Positions 26,934 through 35,720 are shown, counted from the stretch's first letter. The stretch: DNA of 64,000 nt from CAIYUC01 sp963682005 (GCA_963682005.1 OY820914.1:3658001-3722000), one strand, 5' to 3'. Numbers and translations are program-made. The notes: generated by a model from the sequence alone, not told the origin.

Positions 26934-27783
26934 AAATTATGCCATCCTCCCTTGCAACGGATTGGATAAATGCGCTGGGGTTATTTCACGTGAAGTGGCG
27001 ATAAAACTCTGTGGAAAAGCCGGGAATGAACTTATTTGTCCTGTGTATTCCAGGGTTGCGGAAGCGAAATATAAACGAATTGCCGACAAACACCCTCTTC
27101 TTGTAATAGATGGTTGCCAGACACGATGCGCGAGCAAACTTGCTGCGGAGAAAAACCTGAGAATCACCAGGAAAATAGTTGTCACTGAAGAAGCGGGGAA
27201 CCACAATGTTGAATTGAAGAGTGATCTCAGCCTCCTGGAAAATGAAAATGCCCTGATTGAAATTTTGTTTAACGAGCTTAACAATTCAGAGGAAAAGCCT
27301 ATACAAACTTCAACTGAATCAACTTCCGCCTTCCGGTTCGACTATGAAACTTATCAAAGTGGCAAATTCATTTTCAGGGTCCCTCAAAATGCTGAAGTCT
27401 TCTATAACGAAAATGACTGCTGGGCTTATGTGACCGGAAACCGGGCCAGAATAGGCGTTACAGATTTTGTTCAGCAAAACCTTTCCGATATTTTATATTT
27501 TACACCGCCAGAAATAGGTGCAGAGGTTGACCAGTTTGGCGAAGTTGGAGAGATCGAATCGTCAAAGAGCCTCATCGATATAATTTCACCGGTAAGCGGC
27601 CAGGTTATCGCCGTAAATGAAATATTGATCCAACATCCGGAACTTATCAATGAAAACCCTTATGAATCGGGCTGGATAGCAGAGATTGAACTGAAAGATT
27701 TTGAATCGGATCAAGAACTATTAATAGGATTCACTGAATATTTTAAAATATTGAAAAGAAAGGTGGAGGACTTAAATGCATAA
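26926..27783 (+). CDS. DGC-domain (putative zinc-binding) protein fused to GcvH-like lipoyl domain
   Basis: A 285-residue fusion. The N-terminal ~130 residues are a DGC domain: LPCNGLDKCAG, LICPVYSR and VIDGCQTRCASK, giving its conserved cysteines. The C-terminal part is a glycine-cleavage H-protein-like lipoyl domain: YNENDCWAYVTGNRARIGVTD, the lipoyl-lysine site GEIESSKS (Lys about 214), then SPVSGQVIAVNE and NENPYESGWIAEI. Start 26926 is chosen because a strong AAAGGAGGA precedes it and the DGC domain begins there; an in-frame ATG at 26857 lies inside the ferredoxin gene. Glycine-cleavage genes are absent here, so the lipoyl arm probably serves another reaction, as lipoate-binding proteins of the sulfur-oxidising Hdr-like system do. 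Confidence 0.8.
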   Translation: MLENYAILPCNGLDKCAGVISREVAIKLCGKAGNELICPVYSRVAEAKYKRIADKHPLLVIDGCQTRCASKLAAEKNLRITRKIVVTEEAGNHNVELKSDLSLLENENALIEILFNELNNSEEKPIQTSTESTSAFRFDYETYQSGKFIFRVPQNAEVFYNENDCWAYVTGNRARIGVTDFVQQNLSDILYFTPPEIGAEVDQFGEVGEIESSKSLIDIISPVSGQVIAVNEILIQHPELINENPYESGWIAEIELKDFESDQELLIGFTEYFKILKRKVEDLNA

Positions 27784-28180
27784 CAAAGTAAAAGTTGTTC
27801 CATGCAGCGGCATTGGTAAGGTTTACGGCCTCATGGCAAGAGAGGCGGTTTTGAAAGCCGTCATTGAATTATGTCCGGATAAATCGGAAACCATATGTCT
27901 CGGGTACATTGTAACCGGTGATAAAGAGGTTAAGGAAAAAATCGAAGGCTTCAATTTCATTACCGTTGATGGTTGCCCGAAAATGTGTGCCGCGAAAAAT
28001 GTCGCCATAGCAGGCGGGATCGTAGCAGAAGAATTAAAAGTCCTGGAGATAGTAAAAAAATATAAGGGTAAAACATTTGGTACCCCGACACAGCTGAATG
28101 CTGATGGTGAATTTGTGATCAGTGAAATTGCGGAAAAGATCGTAAAGAAAATAAATGAAATAATCAAGGAGGAGAATTAG
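27776..28180 (+). CDS. DGC-domain protein, second paralogue
   Basis: A 134-residue protein of the same fold as the N-terminal half of its upstream neighbour: VVPCSGIGKVYG, TICLGYIV and TVDGCPKMCAAKN. One Cys of the first motif (CNGLDKC in the neighbour) is replaced by Val here, so the metal or cluster site, if any, differs. It overlaps the upstream gene by 8 bp and shares one base with the next. Function is unknown; the DGC family is named for its central Asp-Gly-Cys and is presumed to bind zinc. Confidence 0.82.
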   Translation: MHNKVKVVPCSGIGKVYGLMAREAVLKAVIELCPDKSETICLGYIVTGDKEVKEKIEGFNFITVDGCPKMCAAKNVAIAGGIVAEELKVLEIVKKYKGKTFGTPTQLNADGEFVISEIAEKIVKKINEIIKEEN

Positions 28181-28632
28181 TGGCTGAACTGAAAATAGGC
28201 ATACTGTCATGCAGTGGCGAGGAGTGCCTCGGGGGAACCATTTCAAGGCTCGCAACCCGGAAAGTTCTTGAGGAACTTAAGATGGTTGAAACTGTAACCC
28301 TTTGTCTGCCGTTGTATCTCGCCGGCGGCCGGGAAGAACGAAACTTTGCAAAAGTCTACCCGACCATCTCTGTTGACGGCTGCGGTAAACTTTGTGCGAA
28401 AAGAAGTACGGAAAAATATAGTGGAAAGATCAGCGGTTCTGTGGATGTTTCGAAAATCATAGGAAATGAAAATGCGCTGGATAATAAGATCATCAGGAAT
28501 AAAGACCTTAAGGACGAACATTTTCAAATGGTGGATGAAGTCGCCACAGAGATCGTAAAAATGATTGGCTGCATCAATCCGGATTCCTACTCCGATAAGT
28601 CGTTCCGGGGTTGCAGCTGCGGCAGCGATTGA
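28180..28632 (+). CDS. DGC-domain protein, third paralogue with Cys-rich tail
   Basis: A 150-residue protein, third in the tandem set: LSCSGEECLGG, TLCLPLYLAGG and SVDGCGKLCAKRS carry the DGC cysteines, and the C-terminus adds more (IGCINP...FRGCSCGSD). The start is GTG at 28180, overlapping the upstream TAG by one base, preceded by a near-perfect ribosome-binding site (AAGGAGGAG). Bacteroidota rarely use such strong Shine-Dalgarno sites, so this operon may have been acquired. Function unknown. Confidence 0.82.
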   Translation: MAELKIGILSCSGEECLGGTISRLATRKVLEELKMVETVTLCLPLYLAGGREERNFAKVYPTISVDGCGKLCAKRSTEKYSGKISGSVDVSKIIGNENALDNKIIRNKDLKDEHFQMVDEVATEIVKMIGCINPDSYSDKSFRGCSCGSD

Positions 28633-28674
28633 TGGATGAGGGAATTTATCTGCTAGAAATTTTAAAACATAGAA

Positions 28675-29028
28675 ATGAATCGAATTTACTTTGTTTTTGC
28701 AGTTGTGCTATTCTTTTTCTGGGCCTGTTCAAAGAAAAGCGAAACAGCTCCTTCCGAAAACATCAAAATAGTAAGCCTCACTTCCACGCTCAACCCGGTG
28801 ATGGCTTATGATACAACCGTGATCACGGTGGAGGCCACAGGGGAAAACCTGCAGTATGGCTGGGTGGCCAACCATGGAAGGATAAAGGGAAGCGGAAAAA
28901 CCGTAAAATATTCCGCTTGTATAACATGCATAGGTCATAATACAATTACATGCAGGGTGTTCAACGAAACAGGAGAGGTTTCCGACACGATCATGATCCG
29001 GGTCAATCCTTATCATCAGGGAAATTAA
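28675..29028 (+). CDS. small lipoprotein with Ig-like fold
   Basis: A 117-residue protein with a lipoprotein signal (FFFWACSKKSE, Cys 18) and one beta-sandwich domain similar to PKD/Ig-like domains: VMAYDTTVITVEATGENLQYGWVANHG and YSACITCIGHNTITCRVFNETGE. Two Cys in ACITCIG and one in ITCRVF could form a disulfide or bind metal. It follows the DGC genes by 42 bp and precedes the outer-membrane barrel by 12 bp, so it is probably part of the same transcript and may sit under the outer membrane. Confidence 0.68.
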   Translation: MNRIYFVFAVVLFFFWACSKKSETAPSENIKIVSLTSTLNPVMAYDTTVITVEATGENLQYGWVANHGRIKGSGKTVKYSACITCIGHNTITCRVFNETGEVSDTIMIRVNPYHQGN

Positions 29029-29040
29029 GAGGAAGAATAG

Positions 29041-30009
29041 ATGGATCGTTACATAGGGCTTGTATTTCTGCTTCTTTTCGTTATACCGGGGTCCACGGTT
29101 TGGGCACAATGTTGCACCTCAGGAAACCCATTCATCAACGATGCCGAGCAACCAGCCCTTCAATCAAAGGTGCTGACCGCTTCACTGGCATTCAGGTACA
29201 GCCATTCCGGGTCATATTATTCAAAGGATTCCCCTTATAAAGATTTGCCGGTCAAAGAAAGTGCATATAGCAATTACTCGGAATTGCAAGTCGGGTATGG
29301 AGTGACAGACTGGCTTACGGTCCTCACAGAGTTAGGCTATTTTTTTAACAAAACATTCGAAACGGCCGGCGTTGATTCTTATACGGGTCGCGGCCTGGGC
29401 GATGCAGCATTGTATCTTAAATTCAATGCATACAGCAATTTAAAGTGGCGGTTTTCCATTTCCCCGACTATTGGGGTGAAATTCCCGGTTGGTGTCTTTG
29501 ACCAGGAGGTTGATAATGTTCAATTGCCCATCTCAGTCCAGCCATCGTCGGGAGGATACAGGTACATTGCAAATGTATTTGTCTCGAAAGGATTTGGAAA
29601 AATTGCAATTGCAGGATTTGCTTCCTATGAATATTCCCAGCTCATTCAATCCGAAAACTTTTACTATAAATATGGCGATCAGTGGGTCGGAGCGCTCTAT
29701 TTCAATTATCACATCTGGAAAGGATTGAGCCTGGATCTTCAGTTTCGTAATGAATTCAGGGCAAGATCGACCCGTGAAGATGGTGAGATCGTCGATGCTT
29801 CCGGCTATGACGTGGTCTTCTTGACCCCGCAGCTGACCTATGCTTTTAAGCACAACTGGTATCTGTCAGCCTATTCCGACATTCCGTTATACAAATATTA
29901 TAACGGCATCCAGATGTCATTTGGATACGCTCTGTCAGCAAGGATTACAAAGAAAATAGATTTTCTTGTTTTAAAGGCAAGAAAACAATCAAGAAAAAAT
30001 GATCTGTAA
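29041..30009 (+). CDS. outer-membrane beta-barrel protein
   Basis: A 322-residue protein with a signal peptide ending VWAQ, then at the mature N-terminus a Cys pair (CCTSGNPF), followed by many amphipathic strands with aromatic ends (for example YSELQVGYGVTDWLTVLTELGYFF and WVGALYFNYHIWKGLSLDLQF). It resembles Bacteroidota barrel proteins of the transporter/MetA-like type. The N-terminal CC suggests a metal or thiol link to the island's theme. It probably provides outer-membrane passage for the island's substrate or product. Confidence 0.72.
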   Translation: MDRYIGLVFLLLFVIPGSTVWAQCCTSGNPFINDAEQPALQSKVLTASLAFRYSHSGSYYSKDSPYKDLPVKESAYSNYSELQVGYGVTDWLTVLTELGYFFNKTFETAGVDSYTGRGLGDAALYLKFNAYSNLKWRFSISPTIGVKFPVGVFDQEVDNVQLPISVQPSSGGYRYIANVFVSKGFGKIAIAGFASYEYSQLIQSENFYYKYGDQWVGALYFNYHIWKGLSLDLQFRNEFRARSTREDGEIVDASGYDVVFLTPQLTYAFKHNWYLSAYSDIPLYKYYNGIQMSFGYALSARITKKIDFLVLKARKQSRKNDL

Positions 30010-30015
30010 AATATG

Positions 30016-30054
30016 ACGTAATATTACGTTAATTTAAAATATAACGTATATTTG
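30016..30054 (+). promoter_or_regulatory. promoter with ACGT palindrome, probable operator
   Basis: A perfect 14-bp palindrome ACGTAATATTACGT (30016-30029) lies just upstream of a consensus -7 box TATATTTG (30047-30054). A third half-site, TAACGT, overlaps the start of the -7 box and pairs with ACGTTA across 10 bp. It is probably bound by one of the two ArsR regulators, most likely the one encoded at 32755 at the end of the same gene run. Confidence 0.6.
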
Positions 30055-30076
30055 CGACAGACCAAAACACAAAACC

Positions 30077-30820
30077 ATGAAAAAATTTTCAAACATCATG
30101 ATCCTGCTGCTTTTGTTATCGGGTTCAAACTCGGTTTATGCACAGATCGCGAATGATATTGCAAATGCCAATAAGGCCGGGAAAGCTGTCTTTCTTATTG
30201 CATATAATGCCGGCGGAGCGGATGCGGACAAGGCAGTTTCCATTGCAAACAATGCAAAGAAAGCATTTAAGGTGACTCCTGCTGTTGTCAAATTAAATAC
30301 CTCTGATGCTGCCAATAGTGCCCTCGTTACAAAATATCGTCTGGCCGGTGCCCCTTCGCCGCTGATCCTGGTTCTTGATAAGAATGGTAACACAGCAGGA
30401 GGCGTTCCATTAAAAGATGCCACAGCAGAGAAACTTGTTGATATGATCCCAACCCCGAAATCATCGGACCTGATCAAGGCCCTTGGGGAAGGAAAGTCAG
30501 TATATATTGTAGCCTATAAAGAATCCATGTCTTCCAAAAAAACGGCTATGGATAATTGCGCTGCCGCCTGTGGCAAGATGGACAATCAAACTGTGACCAT
30601 CAGGGTGGACATGGATGACAAAAATGAAGCAAAACTTCTGAAATCCCTGAAATGTGACCTGAATGCAAAAGAGCCGGTGACGTATGTCATTAATAAGTCA
30701 GGACAGGTATCCGGAACCTATAACGGGCTGACAGATGTAAATACATTGGTAAGCACAGCAAAAAAGGCACCTGCCAAAAGTTGCTGTCCCGGAGGTGCAA
30801 AAGCAGGCGGTTGTAAATAA
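30077..30820 (+). CDS. secreted double thioredoxin-like protein with Cys-rich tail
   Basis: A 247-residue protein with a signal peptide ending VYAQ and two thioredoxin-like halves. The first (residues ~25-130) lacks a CxxC but keeps the RLAGAPSPLILVLDKNG strand-turn. The second (~135-230) has NCAAACGKMDNQTVTIRVDMDD and VTYVINKSGQVSG. The C-terminus is KSCCPGGAKAGGCK, a likely metal-binding or thiol tail. It starts its own promoter region and is followed 12 bp later by an ABC permease, so it probably delivers or receives substrate for that exporter. Confidence 0.72.
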   Translation: MKKFSNIMILLLLLSGSNSVYAQIANDIANANKAGKAVFLIAYNAGGADADKAVSIANNAKKAFKVTPAVVKLNTSDAANSALVTKYRLAGAPSPLILVLDKNGNTAGGVPLKDATAEKLVDMIPTPKSSDLIKALGEGKSVYIVAYKESMSSKKTAMDNCAAACGKMDNQTVTIRVDMDDKNEAKLLKSLKCDLNAKEPVTYVINKSGQVSGTYNGLTDVNTLVSTAKKAPAKSCCPGGAKAGGCK

Positions 30821-30831
30821 GCCTCCTTCCC

Positions 30832-32052
30832 ATGACTATTTCAAAACTCGTTTTCATCGAATTATGGAAACGCAAATCCCAGTTAATTACCGGATTATTG
30901 GCCATCACCCTGGGTATTGCGGTGATTGTTGGCATTCAAAGCGTGTCCGTTGTTTCCGAGCAGAACGTTGCAAGGAATCTTGATAATCTTGGAGCCAACA
31001 TTCTTGTACTACCCCAGGGGGCCAGCATTGATGACTATTATACTTCAGATATCGATGCCCCGACCTTGCCGATGGATTATGTGGAACGGATCCTTACCTC
31101 CACGATTGCAGGGGTCGATAACATGTCGCCAAAACTGACACGGAGAATAATGGTAGGAGGGCAATCGGTTGTCCTTACCGGTATTCTTCCCAAAAGTGAA
31201 ATTGCGTCCAAACCCTTGTGGCAATCATCCGGGCTGTTAGGCGCTGAATTAACTACCGCCTGTGCACCTGGCCAGTCAGCCAATAAATCACACGGGCTGG
31301 AGGATGAGAAGCTTCAGCGCAGGGCCATCGATACATTGAACAGCAATGACTGTCTGGCCGGCTCACAGGTTGCAAAGCGGTTAAATCTTAGCATGAAAGG
31401 AACGATTGAAATTTCCGGGAAAGAATTCAATGTGGTTAAGATCCTGCCAGAGACAGGCACAGTGGACGACGACCGGATTTTTGCCAATCTGCGGGATGTT
31501 CAGCAACTTTTAGGCATCGAAAACCAGGTATCTGGCATTGAGATCATGGGTTGCTGCAATGCCATCTCTGAAGGGTTGCTCAGCAAACTGCGAAACATAC
31601 TTCCCGATACCCGGATTACTACCATTGGTCAGATCGTTTCAACACAGATTGAAACCAACCAGCTGATGAAAAAGGTTACGCTGGTCATGTTGATCATTAT
31701 CTTTTTTGTCGGTGGAATCTCCATTGGCAATTATATCTGGGCAAACGTCAATGAACGAAAACGGGAGATCGGGATATTGCGGATGATGGGAGCAGGACGA
31801 TCAACCATTTACAGGATGTTTTTGCTGAAGGCTTTGATACTGGGAGTTGCCGGAGGATTTCTCGGGTACTTGCTGGGAACCCTGGCAGGTGTTATCTTAG
31901 GTCCTTATCTTGCGGGGATTGCAGTAAAACCCGTATACATATACCTCTTATGGTCGATTCTGTTATCCGTTTTAATATCATTGGCGGGATCCTTGTTTCC
32001 AACTTATCTTGCGGCCAAATTCGACCCGCATACTAACTTACAGGAGAATTGA
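30832..32052 (+). CDS. MacB/FtsX-type ABC transporter permease
   Basis: A 406-residue permease with one N-terminal helix (LITGLLAITLGIAVIVGI), a large periplasmic domain, and three C-terminal helices with the FtsX-type NERKREIGILRMMGAGR segment. The periplasmic domain has several Cys, including IEMGCCNAI-like GCC at about residue 242 and ACAPGQ. This architecture matches mechanotransmission-type transporters (MacB, LolCE), which act on periplasmic cargo rather than moving it through the membrane. With the upstream Cys-tailed protein and ArsR downstream, it may handle a thiol- or metal-bound cargo. Confidence 0.85.
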   Translation: MTISKLVFIELWKRKSQLITGLLAITLGIAVIVGIQSVSVVSEQNVARNLDNLGANILVLPQGASIDDYYTSDIDAPTLPMDYVERILTSTIAGVDNMSPKLTRRIMVGGQSVVLTGILPKSEIASKPLWQSSGLLGAELTTACAPGQSANKSHGLEDEKLQRRAIDTLNSNDCLAGSQVAKRLNLSMKGTIEISGKEFNVVKILPETGTVDDDRIFANLRDVQQLLGIENQVSGIEIMGCCNAISEGLLSKLRNILPDTRITTIGQIVSTQIETNQLMKKVTLVMLIIIFFVGGISIGNYIWANVNERKREIGILRMMGAGRSTIYRMFLLKALILGVAGGFLGYLLGTLAGVILGPYLAGIAVKPVYIYLLWSILLSVLISLAGSLFPTYLAAKFDPHTNLQEN

Positions 32053-32055
32053 GCC

Positions 32056-32748
32056 ATGATCTTGCGCGGAGAAAATATTTTAAAGCAATACCATCATAAG
32101 GGTGCATTGATCAATGCACTCGATCATGTGTCATTCCAGGTTGCGAAGGGAGATTTTGTCACCGTCACCGGCCCGTCAGGTTCAGGAAAGAGCACCTTGT
32201 TGCTGGCATTGTTCGGATTGATCAGACTGACATCCGGAAATGTAATTTTCGATGACCGCAGGATAGACAATATCAATGACCGGCAGTTAACAGATATTCG
32301 TAAAAGATCAGTCGGGTACATCCTGCAGAGTTTCGCCCTAATTCCATACCTGACAACACTTCAGAATGTGATGATTCCTCTTGCCCTTGAGAAGATGCCG
32401 AAAAAAGAGCAATTGACACGTGCTGTTGAGATACTTGAGTATGTCGGGTTATCCGACAGGATGCAGCATCTTCCGAGGGAACTTTCGGCTGGACAGCAAC
32501 AGCGTGTTGCAATAGCCCGTTCGATCGTGCACAAACCAAAGATCATCATGGCTGATGAACCGACAGGGAATCTTGACCCGGCGCTCTCTCTGGAGATCCT
32601 GGAATTCCTTGGAAAAATCAACCGGGAGAATAAGATAACCATCATCATGGTAACCCACAGCCCTGTTGCTGCAGCATTCGGAACAATGAAGCTGAAACTG
32701 AATAATGGAAAGATTATTGAACATGAAATTGGGAATCAAAAATCGTAA
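32056..32748 (+). CDS. ABC transporter ATPase (LolD/MacB type)
   Basis: A 230-residue ATPase with Walker A GPSGSGKST, Q-loop YILQSFALIPYLT, signature LSAGQQQR, Walker B IIMADEPTGNLD and H-loop VTHS. It starts 3 bp after the permease stop and is its energising subunit. Similar to LolD/MacB ATPases. Confidence 0.93.
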   Translation: MILRGENILKQYHHKGALINALDHVSFQVAKGDFVTVTGPSGSGKSTLLLALFGLIRLTSGNVIFDDRRIDNINDRQLTDIRKRSVGYILQSFALIPYLTTLQNVMIPLALEKMPKKEQLTRAVEILEYVGLSDRMQHLPRELSAGQQQRVAIARSIVHKPKIIMADEPTGNLDPALSLEILEFLGKINRENKITIIMVTHSPVAAAFGTMKLKLNNGKIIEHEIGNQKS

Positions 32749-32754
32749 ATCAGG

Positions 32755-33090
32755 ATGGCCTACTCGAAAACGGATCTGTTCGATCCCAAATTAAATTCAA
32801 CCGCAGTTTTATTCAAAGCCCTTGCCCATCCCGCCAGGCTGGCGATTTTGCAATACCTTGCAGAAGCCAGGGTCTGCATCACTGGGGATATCTCCGATGA
32901 ATTGCCCTTGAGCCGGACAACGGTCAATCAACATTTAAAAGAGTTGAAAAATGCCGGATTGATCCAGGGTCATGTGGATGGGGTGAAAGTCAACTATTGC
33001 CTGGATCCCGTAAAGATCCTGGAATTTGAAAAAGTAGCAAACTGCTTTTTTAAAAAGATCAGTATTGATAAGGATTTTAAGTGCGGTTAA
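32755..33090 (+). CDS. ArsR-family transcriptional regulator
   Basis: A 111-residue winged-helix regulator: FKALAHPARLAILQYLAEARVCITGDISDELPLSRTTVNQHLKELKNAGLI and the wing GVKVNYCLD, with further Cys at NCFFKK and the C-terminal KCG. It begins 6 bp after the ATPase, so it is co-transcribed and probably represses the 30077-33090 unit through the ACGT palindrome at 30016-30054. Distinct in sequence from the island's first ArsR protein. Confidence 0.88.
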   Translation: MAYSKTDLFDPKLNSTAVLFKALAHPARLAILQYLAEARVCITGDISDELPLSRTTVNQHLKELKNAGLIQGHVDGVKVNYCLDPVKILEFEKVANCFFKKISIDKDFKCG

Positions 33091-33125
33091 ATATTTATTT
33101 TCAGAAAAGGAAGAACTACTGAAAA

Positions 33126-35462
33126 CTATTTAATCACCTCGATTGTCACCTGCTTTATCTTTCCCGAAAATTTTGAAGATGTTCCGTAATCCGCTACCGG
33201 CGTTCCGTCATCAATTCCAACATCAGCCAGGTCATCCACCGAGAATATTCCCGGCTGGGTTTTGGGAAGCTGGCTCTCCGCCGCTTTCTTCCCGTTGACC
33301 ATGATCGTGCCTGTCCCGCCTTTGCCCGGACCGACTCCGTCATACCTGAAATCATAAACAAGGGTATATTTTCCGGGTTTCAGCGCATCAGGGGATGAAA
33401 CCAGGTATTTCTCCATTCCAAGGTAGTTGTAAGTGAAAGAAGGCTTCCCATCCTTCATATAGAAAGAAAGACCTCCAAACCTTCCACCCTGGCAGACAAT
33501 TACTCCGTTCCCCTTTTCTTTCACTTCTATATCCGCAGTGATTGTATATGATTTATTCCGCAGGTCAATGAAAATATCGACACCCATTCCTTTCATTCCC
33601 TCACCATAGGTTACGGAAGTTCTTTTACCCATCACAGTAGGCCGTCCCATTAACTCTGCATTGGTTCGTTCCAGCAGCCGGTCATCCAGTGGTAATACAT
33701 GGTATTTTTCGGCCTCTGTCATGAATACGCCCTGCATTTCTTTGAGTTTGTCGGGGTTTTGTGCCGACAAATCGCTTGCAAGGCTGAAATCTTCTTTCGT
33801 ATTATATAATTCCCATTTATCGTCCTGCAAGGTGTTTGAGGGTTTTAATCTCCAGGCCGGCCGGTGGATTGTGCGGACAAACCATCCGTCCTGGTATACT
33901 CCCCGATTCCCGAGCATTTCAAAGTATTGAACCTTATGCTGTTCTGGCGCGCCGGCATCATTGAATGAATAGGCCAGGCTGGTACCCTCGATGGGGTCCT
34001 GTTCGATCCCATTGACCATTTTTGGTGCAGGAATCTTTGAAATTTCATAAATGGTTGGAGCAATATCAATTACATGGCCGAACTGTGAACGTATTTCTCC
34101 CTTTGCCTTGATTCCTGCAGGCCATTGAATGATCATACCGTTCCGTGTTCCTCCAAAATCAGAAGCTACCTGTTTTGTATAGGAAAAAGGAGCGTCCAAA
34201 CCTACGGCCCACCCGGCTGAAAAATGCGGATAGGTGTTTGGCCCGCCCCAGTCATCGTAAAACTTTAACATGTCAGGCACTGTTTCGGGAACAGCATTGA
34301 AGTAAGTCATTTCACTGTACATGCCGTTCATCTGACCTTCGGCACTTGCACCATTATCCCCCGCAATAAAAATGATCACCGTATTGTCAAGGATACCCAA
34401 TTCCGTAATGGCCGCAATAAGCCTCCCAGCTTCGTAATCCGTTTGTTCGGCAAATCCTGCATACACTTCCATCTGGCGGGTGAACAATTTTTTTTCATCG
34501 GCAGAAAGTTTATCCCAATCTTTAATGTCGGATGGTTTTGGTGCAAGCTTTGTGTTTCCGGGAACGACGCCGAGTTTCTTCTGGCGCTCAAGCGTTATCT
34601 CACGCAATTTATCCCACCCCTGATCAAATTTTCCTTTGTATTTTTCGGCCCATTCTTTCGGAACATGGTGTGGCGCATGGGTGGCTCCGGGGGCATAATA
34701 CATGAAAAATGGCTTGTCTGGTGACAAAGCTTGCTGGAACCGAACCCAGGAAATAGCCTGATCCGTCATATCTGTGGTGAAGTGATAATTCGGGTCATTC
34801 GGTGTCTCAACCAGTGTAACCCCATCGTAGATCAATGGCGCCCATTGATTGGTCTCTCCTCCGATGAAGCCATAAAACTTTTCAAAACCTGAACGTGTAG
34901 GCCAACGATCCTGGGGGCCGGAATTTGAAATTTCCCAGGGCGGAGTTTCATGATATTTTCCAAAAGCGGCAGTATTATATCCGTTCTGCCGAAGCACCTC
35001 AGCCATCGGGGTTATGGTTTGAGGCCTTATTCCGGTATTTCCGGGAAAGGTTGTGGCAGCCTCTGTAATACAACCCATGTTGTTGCTGTGATGGTTATAC
35101 CCGGTAAGCAAAGCCACACGGGTAGGGGAGCAAACCGCAGTGGTATGAAAACGGTTATACTTTAAACCGTTTTCAGCCAGTTTGTCCATGGTTGGCGTTG
35201 AAATGGGCCCCCCAAATGCTTCAGAAACTCCAAAACCCATGTCGTCGATCAATATAACCACCACATTTGGTGCTCCTTTAGGCGCGGTTACATGAAAGCG
35301 GGGAGGTGCAGTTGCATTACGGACATCAAGCTCTTTATACGTGGCCCTTTCTGGTTCCTTGATAGGAAGGACACTGCGGTCCTGCGCCGAAATATGTCCT
35401 GCTCCTAAAAATGCTGCTGCAAGGATTGACAATCCTATGCTTTTTATTCGTTGTCCTTTCAT
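33126..35462 (-). CDS. secreted arylsulfatase
   Basis: A 778-residue sulfatase with a signal peptide ending HISAQ. The active-site signature C111-S-P-T-R115 is present; Cys is converted to formylglycine. Metal-binding LIDDMGFG is at about residue 71, TGYNHHSNNMG follows, and FIAGDNGASAEGQ comes in the second half. The C-terminal ~170 residues form a beta-rich domain typical of large S1-family arylsulfatases. It hydrolyses sulfate esters in the periplasm; natural substrate unknown. No dedicated formylglycine-generating enzyme is in the window. Confidence 0.92.
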   Translation of the reverse strand: MKGQRIKSIGLSILAAAFLGAGHISAQDRSVLPIKEPERATYKELDVRNATAPPRFHVTAPKGAPNVVVILIDDMGFGVSEAFGGPISTPTMDKLAENGLKYNRFHTTAVCSPTRVALLTGYNHHSNNMGCITEAATTFPGNTGIRPQTITPMAEVLRQNGYNTAAFGKYHETPPWEISNSGPQDRWPTRSGFEKFYGFIGGETNQWAPLIYDGVTLVETPNDPNYHFTTDMTDQAISWVRFQQALSPDKPFFMYYAPGATHAPHHVPKEWAEKYKGKFDQGWDKLREITLERQKKLGVVPGNTKLAPKPSDIKDWDKLSADEKKLFTRQMEVYAGFAEQTDYEAGRLIAAITELGILDNTVIIFIAGDNGASAEGQMNGMYSEMTYFNAVPETVPDMLKFYDDWGGPNTYPHFSAGWAVGLDAPFSYTKQVASDFGGTRNGMIIQWPAGIKAKGEIRSQFGHVIDIAPTIYEISKIPAPKMVNGIEQDPIEGTSLAYSFNDAGAPEQHKVQYFEMLGNRGVYQDGWFVRTIHRPAWRLKPSNTLQDDKWELYNTKEDFSLASDLSAQNPDKLKEMQGVFMTEAEKYHVLPLDDRLLERTNAELMGRPTVMGKRTSVTYGEGMKGMGVDIFIDLRNKSYTITADIEVKEKGNGVIVCQGGRFGGLSFYMKDGKPSFTYNYLGMEKYLVSSPDALKPGKYTLVYDFRYDGVGPGKGGTGTIMVNGKKAAESQLPKTQPGIFSVDDLADVGIDDGTPVADYGTSSKFSGKIKQVTIEVIK

Positions 35463-35720
35463 TTTTCGATTCTTTTAGATATTTTCCGTAATTCTGTTGG
35501 AAATGCAATAACAAACTTATGCTCGATTTATGATGGAGAGAATTGTCAAAAATATTTCTCCCAATCTGGTTGTAAAAATACTCTTTAATATTCACTTAAT
35601 AAATACTCAATCATAAGTAATAATAAGTAATCTTGCTGATTCCCGGAAGTCTAATCCGGCACAGACTTTCAAAACGGAAAAATCGCTGTCGAAGTTCTTA
35701 TGCGGTTGACCGGAGCATCA

